From contig NC_090982.1 of NCBI RefSeq assembly GCF_040807025.1, positions 87,979,463 to 88,043,462 on the forward strand: 64,000 bases of DNA, given 5' to 3'. Positions 12,501-25,875 of the stretch are shown here, piece after piece. A model generated the notes under the pieces. The model did not search any database. It was not told the DNA's origin and saw nothing but the letters and a program-made list of their open reading frames with translations. Made by a program: the position numbers and the translations under genes. The DNA is from Struthio camelus. Its lineage: Eukaryota; Chordata; Aves; Struthioniformes; Struthionidae. Positions within the stretch are counted from its first letter, which is position 1. Each line of letters opens with the position of its first letter.

Positions 12501-14400
12501 AATATGTTAGTCACATTCAGCTTTTAATTGCATAATATGGTATAATGCTATTCATATCCCAAGAAACTTGTTCTTTCGACTATAAATATAGTCTCTTACA
12601 TGTCTCATTTATGAAGCAATTTCTGGAGTAAAATGGTTGGAAATATCCTTACTCATGCTATGTTTTTGTGCCCAGAAAAACTGAAGTTCCTATGATAGTA
12701 GGAGTGTCAAAGTTTGATGTCAAATAGTTTTGATAAATCTCTTTAAAAGAACACTCAGCTTTTCCAGAAGACTTCTTGTGACGTGATGAGTTTGTGTGGG
12801 ACTATTCTTCGTGCAGATCCACCAACCATCAATCAAGAGAAGTGCATTTTAGTCAAAGAGTGATTATAATTACCTTAAGCCATGACTACTGAAGAATGCT
12901 TGTTAGGCATTTTCTTTCACACATATTATCTAAAAATAAATTTAGAAAAGACGCCAAGCACAGCCAGAACAGTAACTGTGGACAAGCAGCGTTTTAGTAG
13001 ATAACCAGACCCCTAAAAGTGCCTTCTCTCCTCCTGGACAGAAGCCCTTTGTGCAAACAATTTTTAAAAATACACTCGTGTCCAGCTGAACACCGTAAGC
13101 CGCGACTTTGCCTTTAATGTGGGACAAGGCAGCGAGGTGACTGCTGCAAAGCCCAACCCAGGGCGCCGCGGAGGGGCTGGGCACCGCGGCCCCGGGACGT
13201 GCATGGGGCCTGGGAATGGAAAACCAGCAGCCGCCGAGTGCATTTTCAGTTTTGCAGACAAGCACAAAAACCAGTACCACTCTCATCATTCGTGTCCCTA
13301 AAACTCAACGCTGAAGTATTATTAAAGAAGAGTTTTCATGTTTACAGCACTGGGAACAGACCTCTGGTTATATTCTGTTGGTAAGAAGTGAATCAGAGGC
13401 AGAGATGTCCAGTCCAGCTCACTACTAGTTCAAATATTTCTCCCCTGAAATCAAGGGATTAGGCCCAGAAGTATTTGGTCTAGAGACTGAAGAATACTTA
13501 CTATAACTATAATCCCATCCTCGCATGTCTGTAGAGGATTACTCATCTGGAATTAGCCAGTGGTCAAATACTCAGGAAAATGAACTTGAATTTCTAAATA
13601 TGCATAAATAAAAAAAATTTTATTTCTATAGATCCTCTTTCTAACATATTCCTGAATGTAAAATATGAAGTGCATAATAAAAAGAAATTTGCTACTTTTG
13701 TTCCCTGACTCAAGCAAGTGTGTGTCTGCAAAGGATGGCAATGATTTAAAAACTTCAATAGCTTCCTGCTCAACATGCATCTTCCTTCAAACCCCTTCAG
13801 CTGTAAAAGAGCCCTTTAAACAGGGAATTCGTCATGACTCCTGGCTAACATTGCATATGGCTTAGAAAAAAGCCCTGGCCACTTGTTGCCTGGGTCAGGT
13901 ATGGCTGATTGCAAGGAAGGCTGGTAATAAGGAAGGAGGAGATCTTCATCACTTTGAAGGACACTGAGGACAAGAAGTTTTATGTCCAAAAATAGTTGAT
14001 CATTTGACTTCATTCATTTATTTCCCTAGGCTGCTTGTGGGGCAATTTCTGACAAGTGTTGTTAATTTGTAATTATCTATTAATATGAATGGCTGAAGCA
14101 CACCCAGATAACAATATGAACTGCTGACAACGTCTACATCTTCCCTTCAAAGAAATGGACAAACATCAGTGTGGGTATCTTAAGTGACATTCGATAACAT
14201 TTTCTACTCAAAACCCAACAGAAACAAAATTTTAAAGAACATTTTTCCAGAGCTGATTGAAAAAATGCAAACATTTGACAGACTTCTCAGAGTATTTTCC
14301 AGAGTATTTTAAATTTAGAAAAAGAATACTCCAAAACGTTCATCACAACATTCCAAAAAACTATCCAAACTGGCAGAACTTATGTATATATATAATACAC
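9565..14400. other. Intergenic DNA, no gene recognised
   Basis: Unique, moderately AT-rich sequence. The stretch 10000-10760 reads like decayed repeat DNA but I could not assign it. No coding, RNA or tandem element is supported. Confidence 0.6.
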
Positions 14401-14406
14401 AGAATA

Positions 14407-14602
14407 GATATCTATATCTATATCTACATCTATATCTACATCTATATCTATATCTATATCTATATCTATATCTATATCTATATCTATATCTATATCTATA
14501 TCTATATCTATATCTATATCTACATCTGCATCTGCATCTGCATCTGCATCTACATCTACATCTATATCTATATCTATATCTATATCTATATCTATATCTA
14601 TA
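14407..14602 (+). repeat. ATCTAT hexanucleotide microsatellite
   Basis: About 196 bp of TATATC/ATCTAT units. Near 14521-14565 the units change to ATCTGC and ATCTAC blocks, then revert to ATCTAT. No stops occur in several frames, giving false Tyr-Ile or Asp-Ile repeat frames. Confidence 0.97.
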
Positions 14603-15609
14603 AAAATATACAGAATATCCATGCAAACAGTCATGGGAGACACTTTGCTTTTAACAGAGATGATCAGGTTCCTCTTTCACTTGAGCTGTTATTATTCTTT
14701 AAATCCAGTTAGTTAATCCTTATTCAAAAATGACTAGATTTACTTTCTTGGTCATTAGGCAGCTTTCTTAGCTACTAGTTTCTAGCTATCTTGGTTATTA
14801 GTTTCTCTAATCATTTTGCCATACGATCAAAACCAATTTGTGTCACACTTAGGACGTCACCAGGACACAGTACACTTTTCATCTGAATAAAAGCACTGGA
14901 TGGCTTTGCAGAGTCCTATGATTTAAGTCTGGAAATTTCCACACAAGGAAGAAAAATGCTGCCATATCCATGCCACGGAGGATAAAGCTGCAGAATGATG
15001 TGCCTGAGGTTGAGCTGCATCCCACCAAAACTCAGCTGGGACCAGCAAGCTGGCCAGGCCTCAGCCAGGCCGTGCCAAGGGATGGACCTTGATGAAATTG
15101 GCCCCAGATGTCAGGCTTTGGAGGGTATGAAGGATCCTTAGAGGGTGCCTGTCTCTCCCCTTTGACTCTGGAGACGCTCCAGATGTTCTCATTTGTACAT
15201 AAGAGAAGGTAGGAGGTCAAACCTCCTACATGAGGGCTGTAATCAGGTCACAGTTGCAGTAACTGTATAATTACGGGGCTGGATGGAGGTATCCTGACTA
15301 AGCCTATGCCCAACTGGCAATACAGGCCATTAGATGACCCCAGGTACTTGTTCCCCTCCTCACCTTTGGCTCTGCTGCTGGGAAATGGTGAAGATGGGTG
15401 CCTTTAGCAGGTGGTCTGGCCACGGTTGCAGATGACCAACCGTGAATTATGTAAGAACTTCATGGTACAGCCAGGAATACAACCCAGATGCTCAGTCTCC
15501 CACTTGCCCTCCTCATTTGGCACTGTACATGCTCTAAATTGCTCATTAGAAAGGAAGAAGAGATGTAGTTCTGTAGAGAGCTATCCTTCTGATGTGCTAT
15601 CTTTCTGCA

Positions 15610-16457
15610 GGATCTGCTGAGGAGAGGCTCACATACCAGAGGGCTGTGCTGCCATGCAGACCTGGACAGGCTGGAGAGCTGGGGGGAGAGGAACCTCATG
15701 AAGTTCAACAGAGGCAAGTGCAGGGTCCTGCACCTAGGGAGGAATAACCCCAGGCACCAGTACAGGTTGGGGGCTGCCCTGCTGGAAAGCAGCTCTGCCG
15801 AGAGTGACCTGGGAGTGCTGGTGGACAACAAGTTGACCATGAGCCAGCAAGGTGCTCTTGTGGCCAGGTGGGCTGATGGTATGCTGGGGTGCATTAGGCA
15901 GAGTGTTGCCAGCAGGATGAGGGAGGTGATCCTGCCCCTCCGCTCAGCCCTGGGGAGGCCTCACCTGGAGTACTGTGTCCAGTTCTGGGCTCCCCAGTAC
16001 AAGAGGGGCATGGCACTGCTGGAGAGAGTCCAGCGGAGGGCTGCGAAGATGATTTGGGGACTGGAGCCTCTCTGCTATGAAGAAAGGCTGAGGGAGCTGG
16101 GCCTGTTCAGTCTGGAGAATACTTGAGAGGGGATCTCATCAATGTCTACAAATATCTGAAGGGAGGGTGTTGAGAGGGTGGGGCCAGTCTCTTCTCCGTG
16201 GTGCCCAGCGACAGGACAAGAGGCAACGGGCACAAACTGAACCACAGGAAGTTCCATCTGAACGTGAGGAAAAACTACTTTCCTGTGAGGGTGACAGAGC
16301 ACTGGAGCAGGTTGCCCAGAGAGGTTGTGGAGTCTCCTTCCCTGGAGATATTCAAAAGCTGCCTGGACACAATCCTGTGTCTAGACGACCCTGCTTGAGC
16401 AGGGGTTTGGATGATCTCCAGAGGTCCCTTCCTTGGCCATTCTGTGATTCTGTGCGC
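15610..16457 (+). mobile_element. CR1 LINE, 5'-truncated, with typical 3' end
   Basis: Starts within the CR1 reverse-transcriptase gene (GATCTGCTGAGGAGAGGCTC) and ends at the characteristic tandem 8-mer ATTCTGTGATTCTGTG. Position 15698-16126 keeps an open frame of 142 codons coding the CR1 C-terminal region: [60 protein letters not shown] and [20 protein letters not shown]. The 5' truncation is usual for target-primed insertion. The element is dead but younger than the other CR1 copies here. It is the best evidence for an avian or sauropsid source. Confidence 0.95.
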
Positions 16458-19400
16458 TTTGTCAAATCTGGCCTGGTAATACAGAGTGTCTCCAGTTTGG
16501 CCAAGATATTACAGGTCTGCGCCCTGATGAAATCTCTCCTGAGGAGTACCATCCCCGCTCAGAGAAAACCGACTCTGCACCAAAAGGGTGAAATGTCTCA
16601 GGATCTGGACAAAGTCAGACATTAAAGTGCTTCACCACACTGCATGCAGCCAGGCACTTGTGTCGAGCAAAATGCACCAAGTGCAAGGTGGAGGGTGCCT
16701 AGAAAGCTTTGATTTTTACCCATGGACAGACCACATGCTGTGCTGTGCTTTGCGTAGCTTCCTCACCGTATTATGTACAGAGCTGCCGGAAGTCTATGCT
16801 AATTTGTACCAGACCCTAACGGCCATAGATAGTGAGGACTGAGGCAACAGGGCTACACCGCTCTTCAAGTGCTTCTCCTTATTCCTCATGCCCTTCCTGC
16901 TGAACAGATACAACACGCTGAATGACTTTTGGGTGATCTTGCACGGAGTCTGTGATGCACCTGCCAGCCCCCCTTCCATAGGGCCATCTGAGCAGGGTTG
17001 GAGACCTCAAGCGGCAGCACTGAGGCGGGGTGGATAAGCCAAACCAGGAAAAGTGGATCTCCTTGATAATCCAGTCCTCCAAGCTAACAGCCTCTGTTGT
17101 GCTGTAATTTGCTGTTGCTCTTTTACGTAGGTGTGTATGCGGTGAGACTCCGGCTGTAAACTGGACAAATCTCTGAGCTCTAAGAACTAAGCACAGGGAA
17201 TAGATTTAGATAAAACAAGAACAAGCTGGGATATTGAGCCAGAAGTCAAAATAAATGTAAGACAAACCCTATGAGTCCAATTCTGACTCTCTCGTAAAAC
17301 CCCCGCTGAAATCAATGGATGTTTTGGACAGACCATTTGTTTCCCATTAGGTTTAATTGTCGCTGACGTTTCTGTACTCCTTGATTCCAGTGAGGACAAG
17401 AAGCAGAAGTCCTTAGTACTGCACGGAAAGCCTGGCTAGGTTGGCACGGCCTGGCAGAGCCGAGCCCACCAGCCTCCCGAGGCTCACCTAGTCCTGCCCA
17501 GCGGGAACGAGCCGTACGTAGGCTGCTGGCAAACACCTACGGGCACGCTGGTCTGGTGTGCACCTCACACCTCTCTCTCTTGGCTTTAAAGCAACCCACA
17601 TAATTTGTAGCTTTTTTGGCTTTTTCAGCCATTTTAAAAGCCAGCTTGGAGAAAATTAACTATTTGGGGTTGTGGATGAAAGCAAAATCTGCTAAACAGT
17701 TTAGGACAGACTCGCCTCTAGGGCTAGGAAGATTTACTCTAAACTGTAAATGAACTAGTGTGGTGCTAGCAGTATGTTATTAGTGGCTGTTTTTATTCTG
17801 AGCCTGAGCGGAGTCCCTCGGTCTTGTCCTGGGGTAACTCTTGACTTTAAGAGCGCTCTTCTGAACTCGCAGTGCTGGCAAGTGGCAGGCTCTGGCTCTG
17901 CAATTAATGACTGTATTTGGCCCTAAACCATGAGGATTTTTTAAAATTTACTTTGAACCTCCCTCCAAATTAGTAGGATGCAACTAAAGGGCATTTTTGT
18001 CCATACTGATTGCTACAAAAAAGGTCTTTTTTTGTTAGGAATAATGAAAGTGAGCTTAAAGGCTGTTAAACAACAGCTCCAGATATTCTAATTCCTTAAG
18101 AACTAAATAAGGAGCTCCACTTCTTGGGCCAAATTTTGGTGCCCTTGGCTCTTCTCTTCCCTCAACAATGGCTGTCACCTCCCCTCCTCTCCTGCCCTCT
18201 CGGCCCATCTGTCTCTGACGGTCTTGCTGTCTGTCCAACACCCCACACCGCCAAAGCGCTGCAGCCAGCCGCTACTTGCTTCTTCCATCTCCTTTTGCAG
18301 GACCCTCTGCTGAGGTTTCTTGCCTACATACCTCCCCAGTTATCCATCAGGTTATAATGTTATTATTCGGTTTCTCTTGTCCTGTTCTTCCCAATGCCTC
18401 TTACCTTTTCTTTCTCTGTCTTTCCAATAGCATTTCTCTCCTACCCATGCACTGTTCCCATCTACTGTCTACACATCTCCTGCCCGTCAGCCTTCTCAGC
18501 TGATTTTAGCCCCTAGTGCTCTCCACGCAACCTCCTTCATTACCTCCGACCATGTCAGCACCCATGACAGTGACCTGTCCAGCTCTTGCGCCGAGCATGT
18601 CTTGCCCTCGCACTGTCACTCCGTCAGCAACTGCCGCTCTACTGCTCCCCCCCCATCTGGACTTAATCTTTACAAACTGGCACTCTCCGTTGGATCTCAC
18701 AGCTGCTGATTTCTGATCCCTCACTGGCCTCCATCTAGGCTCTTTAGAACTGAGCATCAGCTTCCTGCAAGCCCTTTCAGTCACTCTTCCTTGATACACT
18801 GCGGGCATGGAGGAAGGGGCTGAAAGTAGATGAAAATTTTACAAACCCTTGAGAGATTCTTTCCCCCTGACAAACCCAATGTTTCATGCTGCTCCACACT
18901 TCCCTCTGCTGCCTCTTTCCAAGGGCACATTCTCTCTGGCCACCCCAAGCCCTGCTTCATCCCAGTATAATGATATCCCCTTCTCTCCCTGCCTGCTGTA
19001 GGGCATCTCAGAAAGAAATGCACGGATGTGCCTGACTTCAGCCATTACAGATCCATGCTCTCCTCCTCTCCTTCTGAACAAGCTTATCTCCATCACAGCT
19101 ACTGTCCTAGCCACCTTCCTCAAACGCTCCTCTCCTGTCCTTCCCTGTCCCACCGAGCTCGTCCTCCATGTGTTTGGTCCACCTCGGAGGTAGAAGTGGC
19201 CAGCTGCAGAACCACCTCTCACTTAGAGATTTCTGGGGACCCCCTTCAGTGCCTAAAGTCTTCCAAATTTCAAGAAGCCATCAAGTGTTCTTCTTAGCTG
19301 ATCACTGGATGTCTCCCTCAACCCCTGGAGGAGCGTGCCCAGTCCATCACTCCACCTGGCGACCGTATATGAACTTTATGAGGTTTAGAGATTAGTGCAC

Positions 19401-22400
19401 CATTCTTTCTACGGATGCAAATTTCAGGCTAAGTGGCAATCTTCTGGCCTGATGTCTTCCCTATTTTTCATTTCCTGAGTTGTTTTAAGAACTTGCACCT
19501 GTGTAATAGCCAAATACTAGGTCAAAATTAACACCAGCCTTTCAGGAGATTGCTTGACCCACCCTGACTTTAAATGCAGTCTTTGAATGGATAAATTTTC
19601 GACCTTAACACATATTTTCTCCCTTGGAAACATGCCATTTTTTTTCTGATACCTGTGAAAATACTGAATGAAAATTAAAAACAAATAAACCTACACCATT
19701 ATCAGACTTCCTTAAAAGAGTATTTCCCAGTAAGCAAAAAGGAGATAGGGAAAGGAATAAAGGGGTGGGGGAGGAGATTGAAGAAACTGAAATGATAATG
19801 CATTGAACATCCGTGAGCCTGGAATCAGTTTTTATTACTGAGTCACAGTAGAAATTGCACTGACGGAATAAAAAAAATCCTAAATGCATTCACGTTAAAA
19901 TGAATGTGATGGAAAAGAAGATGTGCAGATGATCCTGCAACCTCAAAAGTAAATGTGAAACTTCATTGGGAGCAGAGTGTGAACCATGATGAATCCAGTG
20001 ATAACTCTTTTGATGAACATGCTCCAAGGGTTAAAATGAACCATACTTCATGAAGAAGAAACTCCCGGAGTGCTCAGAACTGCTCATCCTTTCATAATGC
20101 AAAGACTACTGTATGAAATAGAAAGATCATCTCATTAAAAGACAGGCGACTGCAAATGGCGGGAACCTATTAGGTGTTCTGACAGCTTTGAGACCACCAC
20201 AGCACGTAATCATGACCGATGGCAAATATCCTGGATTGCAGCTAAGTAACACTCCCCCTTCCAGGAAAGCATGGGATGCACAACTCTCCTGAGTGTAGTC
20301 TTTAACTGGAGCTGGAATAAGTGACTCTAACAGACCCATCAGTCACTGAGGAGCGACGCCTGCCCTGGCGACGCGTGGGGAGAGACAGCAGCTTTCTTTG
20401 TCTGTGACAGACAAAGGCTGGCCAGAAGCAGAAGGTGTTTGTGTGCTTGGCCTCACCACCACAGGGCCTGGGAAGCCCCGAGAGCTGCAGCCAACTGACT
20501 GCGTGAGGACACCAAGAAAGGAGAAAGGAAGTTGTTAGGTCATCGATACAAACCCAAATATGCCCAAAGGGAGGCAGATGAAGAAACTTCCTTGTTTTGA
20601 ACTTCATTGTTTCTTTTTATTTTTTTTCTCCAGTTTTCTAAAGGCTGAGAAGCAAAAGAAGTCCGTGCCGGGGCCGGCCAGCTCCAGCCAGCTAGAGCAA
20701 TCAGCAAGACAATACCGGAGCTGCTAGCGAGCTGTGGGAAACGGCACAGGAAGCGTGAGGGGAAGCAGCTCAGCGGGAGCATCTGCTCCTGCTTTGGCGC
20801 CCCAGCCAAGGGCTCGCCGAGGAATCCTCCTCCGGTCACCCTGGCGCGGACGGGTGACCCCTCGACGGGAGCCGCTCCTTGGAGCGCGCTCTGCTGCCTT
20901 CTTAAAACAGCTCCTCTGCAGCGTGCGGTGACGGAGCCTACCAGATCCACCAGAATTAACTCAAAAGGCACTGCCTGCAAAAGCCACCGCCTCCTGAATA
21001 CGGCAGATTATAGCTGCCCTGCTCCAAAACTGGGCTCGCTGGAACTGCCGTAATTGGATGTGTCTAGGAGACGTCTCTTTCTGACCACATATCTGATCAA
21101 TTTATGCTGAATCCCTACTGCTGAGAACATGATAGCACCAAGTCCTGGCAGCAGGTTTCAAGATTTTTGGCTCACCTCCATCAGCGAGCACCACTTTGAT
21201 TGGATAAGCCTATTTAAAAAGAACTGGAATGACTAAACAAAAATTAGAAGTAGTATGATATAATTTCTGCTGCAAACGGTGCATCAGAAGGATGCGGGAG
21301 GAGGCTTGCTCAATACACAGGAAGGAACGTCTCTCAGAAATTAGTCAGCAGCAGCAAAATGAATACACAGTTTTCTCAATAAAAGCTGACTGCTTATTTA
21401 CCCATCTGGGATGAATTTATATGCTTTGTGCAGAGGAATGAGCAGCAAGGGCCTGATTGGAGCCCGAATTCCTGTGCAATATGTCTAATTTAGCTTCCTA
21501 TATTGGTTTGCCCTCATGGTCGGAGGAAGAGCTTGAAGGTAGAGATACTGCAGCAAAGCAGACACTGAGCTTTTCATCAAACTGAGGGAATCGGGTGCGA
21601 AGGAAAGGTCGTGGCGGGCTGAACCCGTCGAGGCATGTTTCTTGAGGGGAACGAGCTTCGGGTGGCAGCTGTGGCCAGTTGTGTCAGAAAAGGTGCTCAG
21701 GGATGGCAGCGCCAAGGGGCTGTGGAGAAGGTACCAGGAGCTGCTGGGGGAAGTGCTCGGCCCACGCCGGGAGCTGGTGTGGCCGTGGGAGCGGGGAACG
21801 GGGCCGCCGGAGCAGCCGTTCCCGACTTCAAGAGCGTATCGCTCCTTGCCCAGGTTCGCCTGAGTGTTAGAGATGGAAATCCCTCAGTTCTTTGCTCAAC
21901 CAGTCTCTCCAGGGCCAGATGCCTGGGTTGGCACCTGTCGTATGCAGGTCCCATATACTTTGCTCAAACTCCTCTTTAGTCTTTGCAACGCTTGCCCTGC
22001 ATAAGCTTAAAACCTGAATTTTTAAACTAGGAATAATGATGACAAACACCTAGGCCCATTTTTCTAAGTAGACTTAAGCAGCATTCTGGTGTCGCACTGG
22101 AAGATTATTCCCTTCCCTGGCGGCTTGTCACCCGCTTGCTTGTGGTCCTTCACTGCTCTAGGTCCTACAGAGTTTCATTTCCTTAGTTCGTGTCTGAACC
22201 AGCTCGTGTTCAGGCAGTTCAAACCAGCGCTTTACTGCCCGAAGGCATCACTGCAAAGTCTAGCAGGAACAAAATGATCATTAAAAAAGTGCAGGGGGCA
22301 GAAGAAAGCCTGAAGAAGCTAGTGAAGTCCTGGGCTTTTGGTTGCTTTATTAATTCCTCTCCTAGAAAGGTCTCGGAGGCAATAAAAATGAAAGACTCGA

Positions 22401-22599
22401 TGAGGTGTCTGAAAACAGAGATAAAACTATTGGAAACACTTTTTATAAGTCTCCAGGTTAGTTTCTAAATTGCCCTAAAAACCACAGTGAGGTTTTTATT
22501 TAAAAACAAATAAAACTGGTCTATAAGCAGCTGAAGGTGCCATTTTTTTATCTTTACAAATCGGCTGGCTTTCTTACTAGCTGTCTGAGGAGCAAATAG
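16458..22599. other. Intergenic DNA, no gene recognised
   Basis: Mostly unique DNA. The stretch 18120-19350 is pyrimidine-rich on the plus strand and contains HLDLIFTNWHSPLDLTAADF in one frame, vaguely like the end of a LINE endonuclease domain. Nothing else was recognised. Confidence 0.6.
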
Positions 22600-23120
22600 C
22601 TCTTTACGAAGCAGCGCTCATAACCGTCGCCGCCCGGTCCTGAGCGCCGAATGACTTGGAAAGGGGCTGTTGCGTTTCGGTTTGCTCCATCGCCAATACC
22701 ACAGCGGTTCATACGTTTTAATACTGGCTCTGAGGTTCGGCGAACAGTGTTTCCAGTGCCGGGGCTGGTTTGCACAGCAACGCCAGCGGCTAGCGCCCGG
22801 GCTGTGAGCACGAATAACCGGCTGCGAAAGCCCAGGCGTTGCTGGCAGCCCCTCAGCTGGTGCAAGTTATCATACCTCCGTCGGCTTCAAAGATCATCGA
22901 CTTCAATGGAGCTGCGACGGTCTCCAGCCATCGCGGATCTGCCTCTAATTACGCCGGGCCCTGATGCTGCAATATCCCGAGCTTCCTCAAATCTCACCGG
23001 CTGCCGCCTGACAGCCTCAAACGGGGTTCGGGGCTGGCGCGGGGGGACAGGCCCCGGCGTGGCAGCCCCGGGCGCCCGCGGGAACCCGCACGGCCTCCCA
23101 GGCCGGCTCCTTCCCATGCG
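22600..23120. other. CpG-rich patch
   Basis: GC/CpG-rich sequence (CGTCGCCGCCCGGTCCTGAG, GGCCCCGGCGTGGCAGCCCC) with open frames on both strands that match no known protein. Followed by a poly-T run at 23180-23198. Confidence 0.45.
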
Positions 23121-25730
23121 CTGCTGTGCTGGCCCTGGGATGTTTCAAAAGCAATATTCATTTTTATTTTATTTTACTCTTTTTTTTTTTTTTTTTAGTG
23201 TAACGCTTTTAATCCGAACCACATTTTTGCAAACAAGCTGCCATATATTTGCTGCATTCTTCCTGAAATAAATGCTGCGCGCCAGACCCTCCTCAGATGT
23301 AACTCACTTCCGTCCAAGCAAACTGGCCCGGTTTCCCCCAGCGGCGCCTGCAGCCCTTTGCGGTTCACCCTCCGCAAAAGGCCCACTGGGAAAAGCACAC
23401 CTTTTGCTGACGAGCACAGGTTTTCCGAATATTACCATTACTGCAGCAGCAAATAAGCAGTTCAGACAGGCAGGCAGCTCGCATGACTTGAATTTAGCTT
23501 CTCAGCCTCGTGATAAGGTCATGAGTACACGACCGGTCCTTCTCCTAAAGAAAAATGGATGCTCTTGCCTCCATCTCTGTCCCTCGGGGCGGTTAGATGC
23601 AGAGCGGGGCAGCAGAGCAAGAGCGGAGCTGGCCGTCCCGCGGGAAGAGAGCGCAGGCGTCCGCGCGCGGCGTCGTACCTGGCCGTAACGGTACTGGCTA
23701 TATGACCTGGGGCTTTTACAGCTGTTCAGTGCAAAGAGGCCAAGTCTTGCTCTTCAGGAGGTTTGTTCACATCGCTTAATATCATCATGAGTCGGAGCCG
23801 GAGGCGCGGGAAGCCCGGCGGGGCTGGCACACTTGCCACGGGCCTCCTTGAGGATTTGAACAATCTTATTTATCCTTATTATTGTGCTCCAAATCTGATA
23901 GTCTTATTGCTCAGCTAAAATAAGTTCGACTGATAGCAGATAACACTGGCTCAGCAGTCTTGCTTTTCGTTTCAGTTAATCTCTGATTAATTTTAATGAT
24001 CTTTGAGTCCCTTTTATTCCACATTATTCAGGAATTGCACATAATCTTTGCATCTAAGTGTGGCTCTGTTGCCTTTAATCCACTCTGATATCTTCATCTT
24101 CGCTTGGCTTCCTCCACAGCCCACCAAAGGGTTTTGCTTCCATGTGCTTGATCTGGCTCTCTCTCCCCCCCCCCCCCCCCTTCTTTTATTGGCACTGCAA
24201 TGATGTTAACATACAGTGTGAATTTCTGGTGGTTTTAGAGACTAAATCCTGCTCACCTTTCATTCCCCGAAGCAGGGACTGGCATGGGGCTGCCTGTGGC
24301 ACGGCTGACCCAACACACTTAGGCTTGGGAAGAGGGGTGTCCCGGCGCAGTAACACGGCGTCGCGCTAATCCACTCTCAGCTGCACCAAGCCCAGGCGAT
24401 ATTTGCTGATTGCATGTGTTTAATGTACAGATGAGAGGAAGGGTGCCGCTATGTTGGGTAAACACGTGGCATGAACCGGCCCAGGACACCCTGAGAGCAC
24501 CGGCCGCCGGTGTACCTGTGACAAGGAAAGGGTCTGATCTTCCTCCGATTGTTTTTTTCCCCCCCGAGGGGCCATTATTTTCCCTATTTAGGCATAAGAG
24601 TCTACTCCGAAAATCATTTTCTCTGCAGCCGCCCCAGATTATTTAATTTACCCGAAAGGTAGTGAACAACCATTGACTTCAGCACCCCTTCAAGCGCCGG
24701 CTCCCAGGAGACACAGCAGACCCGACGCGGGCACGCTCTCGCCCTGCGTAACATGCCACCAGCCCCCTTAGCTTGCTCCTGTGCACTCATTACTGGGAAA
24801 AAAAAAAAATCAAACCGAACTTGTTACACTGCGCGGGGATCTCCTGACCGGCGTGCGCTGCTCCCGTCGCGCTGGAGGAGGCTGGACATCGTGGAGCAGA
24901 GCTGCGATCCAGCACCCCGGCCCCGTCGGCTGCCGGGGGGAAATAGCATCACCCAGAAATGTCTTTGCAGTCTACAAGGAAGCTGGAAATGAGTTGCAGG
25001 CTTTCTCGGCGGAAGGCAACCTGAGCCTCGCATTGAGTCACACAAGGAGATAACATGACTGTGAGTCCTCCCCGTGCCCTGTCCCGACAGAGGTCCTCGG
25101 CCTCTGCTCCCAGCACCATGTTGGGCCATGTGGCCTTTAGCTTGCAAGCTCCTGGGGCTTTGCAACCGCTGGGGGCCAGCCCGCCTTGTGCAAAACGGAA
25201 GCAAAATGCACCAATTTCCCCCAAAAGCAGCTGGGAGGATAAACACTTGGGGATGTCCCAGCGCTGTGGGAGCTGGGCCCCAGCACCAAGCCCCACTGTG
25301 CAGCAGTGCCCCAGCCTGTCGAAATGTCCTTATCCCAGAGATTTGCGTCAATCTGGTCTTTTTGCCTCCTGTCTCCCCCAAGCTCACAACCATGACCTCA
25401 AGGGAAGCCTTTGCTGCCCCCGTGGCCTCCAGACCAGGGCTGGCCAGGGTTGCCCAAAACCTCCGCCAGGTCCAAGAGGTGCCAAGGAAGCCTTTATGGC
25501 GGGGCGGGGGGAGGTCATCTGAAGAACTACCCTTCATTTTTAATAACACATACAATGATGATGGTCCAGCATGCTGTAAGAGCTAAATCTCTCTTCCCGT
25601 ACTTGTATGAGCAAAATTAAGGATTTATCTTGATTATTCACCAATATTTTATTTCCTCTTTTATACTGTCCATGGTCTTGTTGGGTGATGGATTCACATC
25701 CCCTGTAGCCAGAAACAGGGAACTTCAGTG
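23121..25730. other. Intergenic DNA with an AT-rich, conserved-looking block
   Basis: A non-repetitive AT-rich block at 23850-24080 (TTATTTATCCTTATTATTGT, CAGTTAATCTCTGATTAATT) has the composition of a conserved enhancer. A poly-C run lies at 24164-24180. The largest open frame here (24824-25555, minus) resembles nothing known. Confidence 0.5.
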
Positions 25731-25875
25731 AACCCAGAGATATGCACTGGGAACCTGAGATGCATCCTGGAAACCAGAGATATGTACTGAAAACTAGCGA
25801 TATGTACTAGAAACCAGAGATACGCACTGGTAACCAGAGATACGCACTGGTAACAGGAGATAGACGCTGGAACCA
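25731..25875 (+). repeat. 20-bp minisatellite, seven copies
   Basis: Seven consecutive 20-bp units with consensus near AAACCAGAGATATGCACTGG: for example AACCCAGAGATATGCACTGG, AAACCAGAGATATGTACTGA, AAACCAGAGATACGCACTGG and TAACCAGAGATACGCACTGG, then a partial unit. The period is exactly 20 with no indels. Confidence 0.95.

Noticed and set aside
14257..14712. Frames with Tyr-Ile, Tyr-Leu or Asp-Ile repeats
   Set aside because: Translation of the ATCTAT microsatellite.
15698..16126. 142-codon open frame considered as a host gene
   Set aside because: It is the C-terminal part of the CR1 reverse transcriptase, inside a 5'-truncated element.
22651..23271. 206-codon plus-strand open frame
   Set aside because: Lies in CpG-rich DNA with an overlapping antisense frame and ends in a poly-T-derived Phe run; no homology recognised.
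24824..25555. 243-codon minus-strand open frame
   Set aside because: No recognisable domain and no supporting splice or promoter context; overlapping open frames exist on the other strand, typical of chance in this composition.
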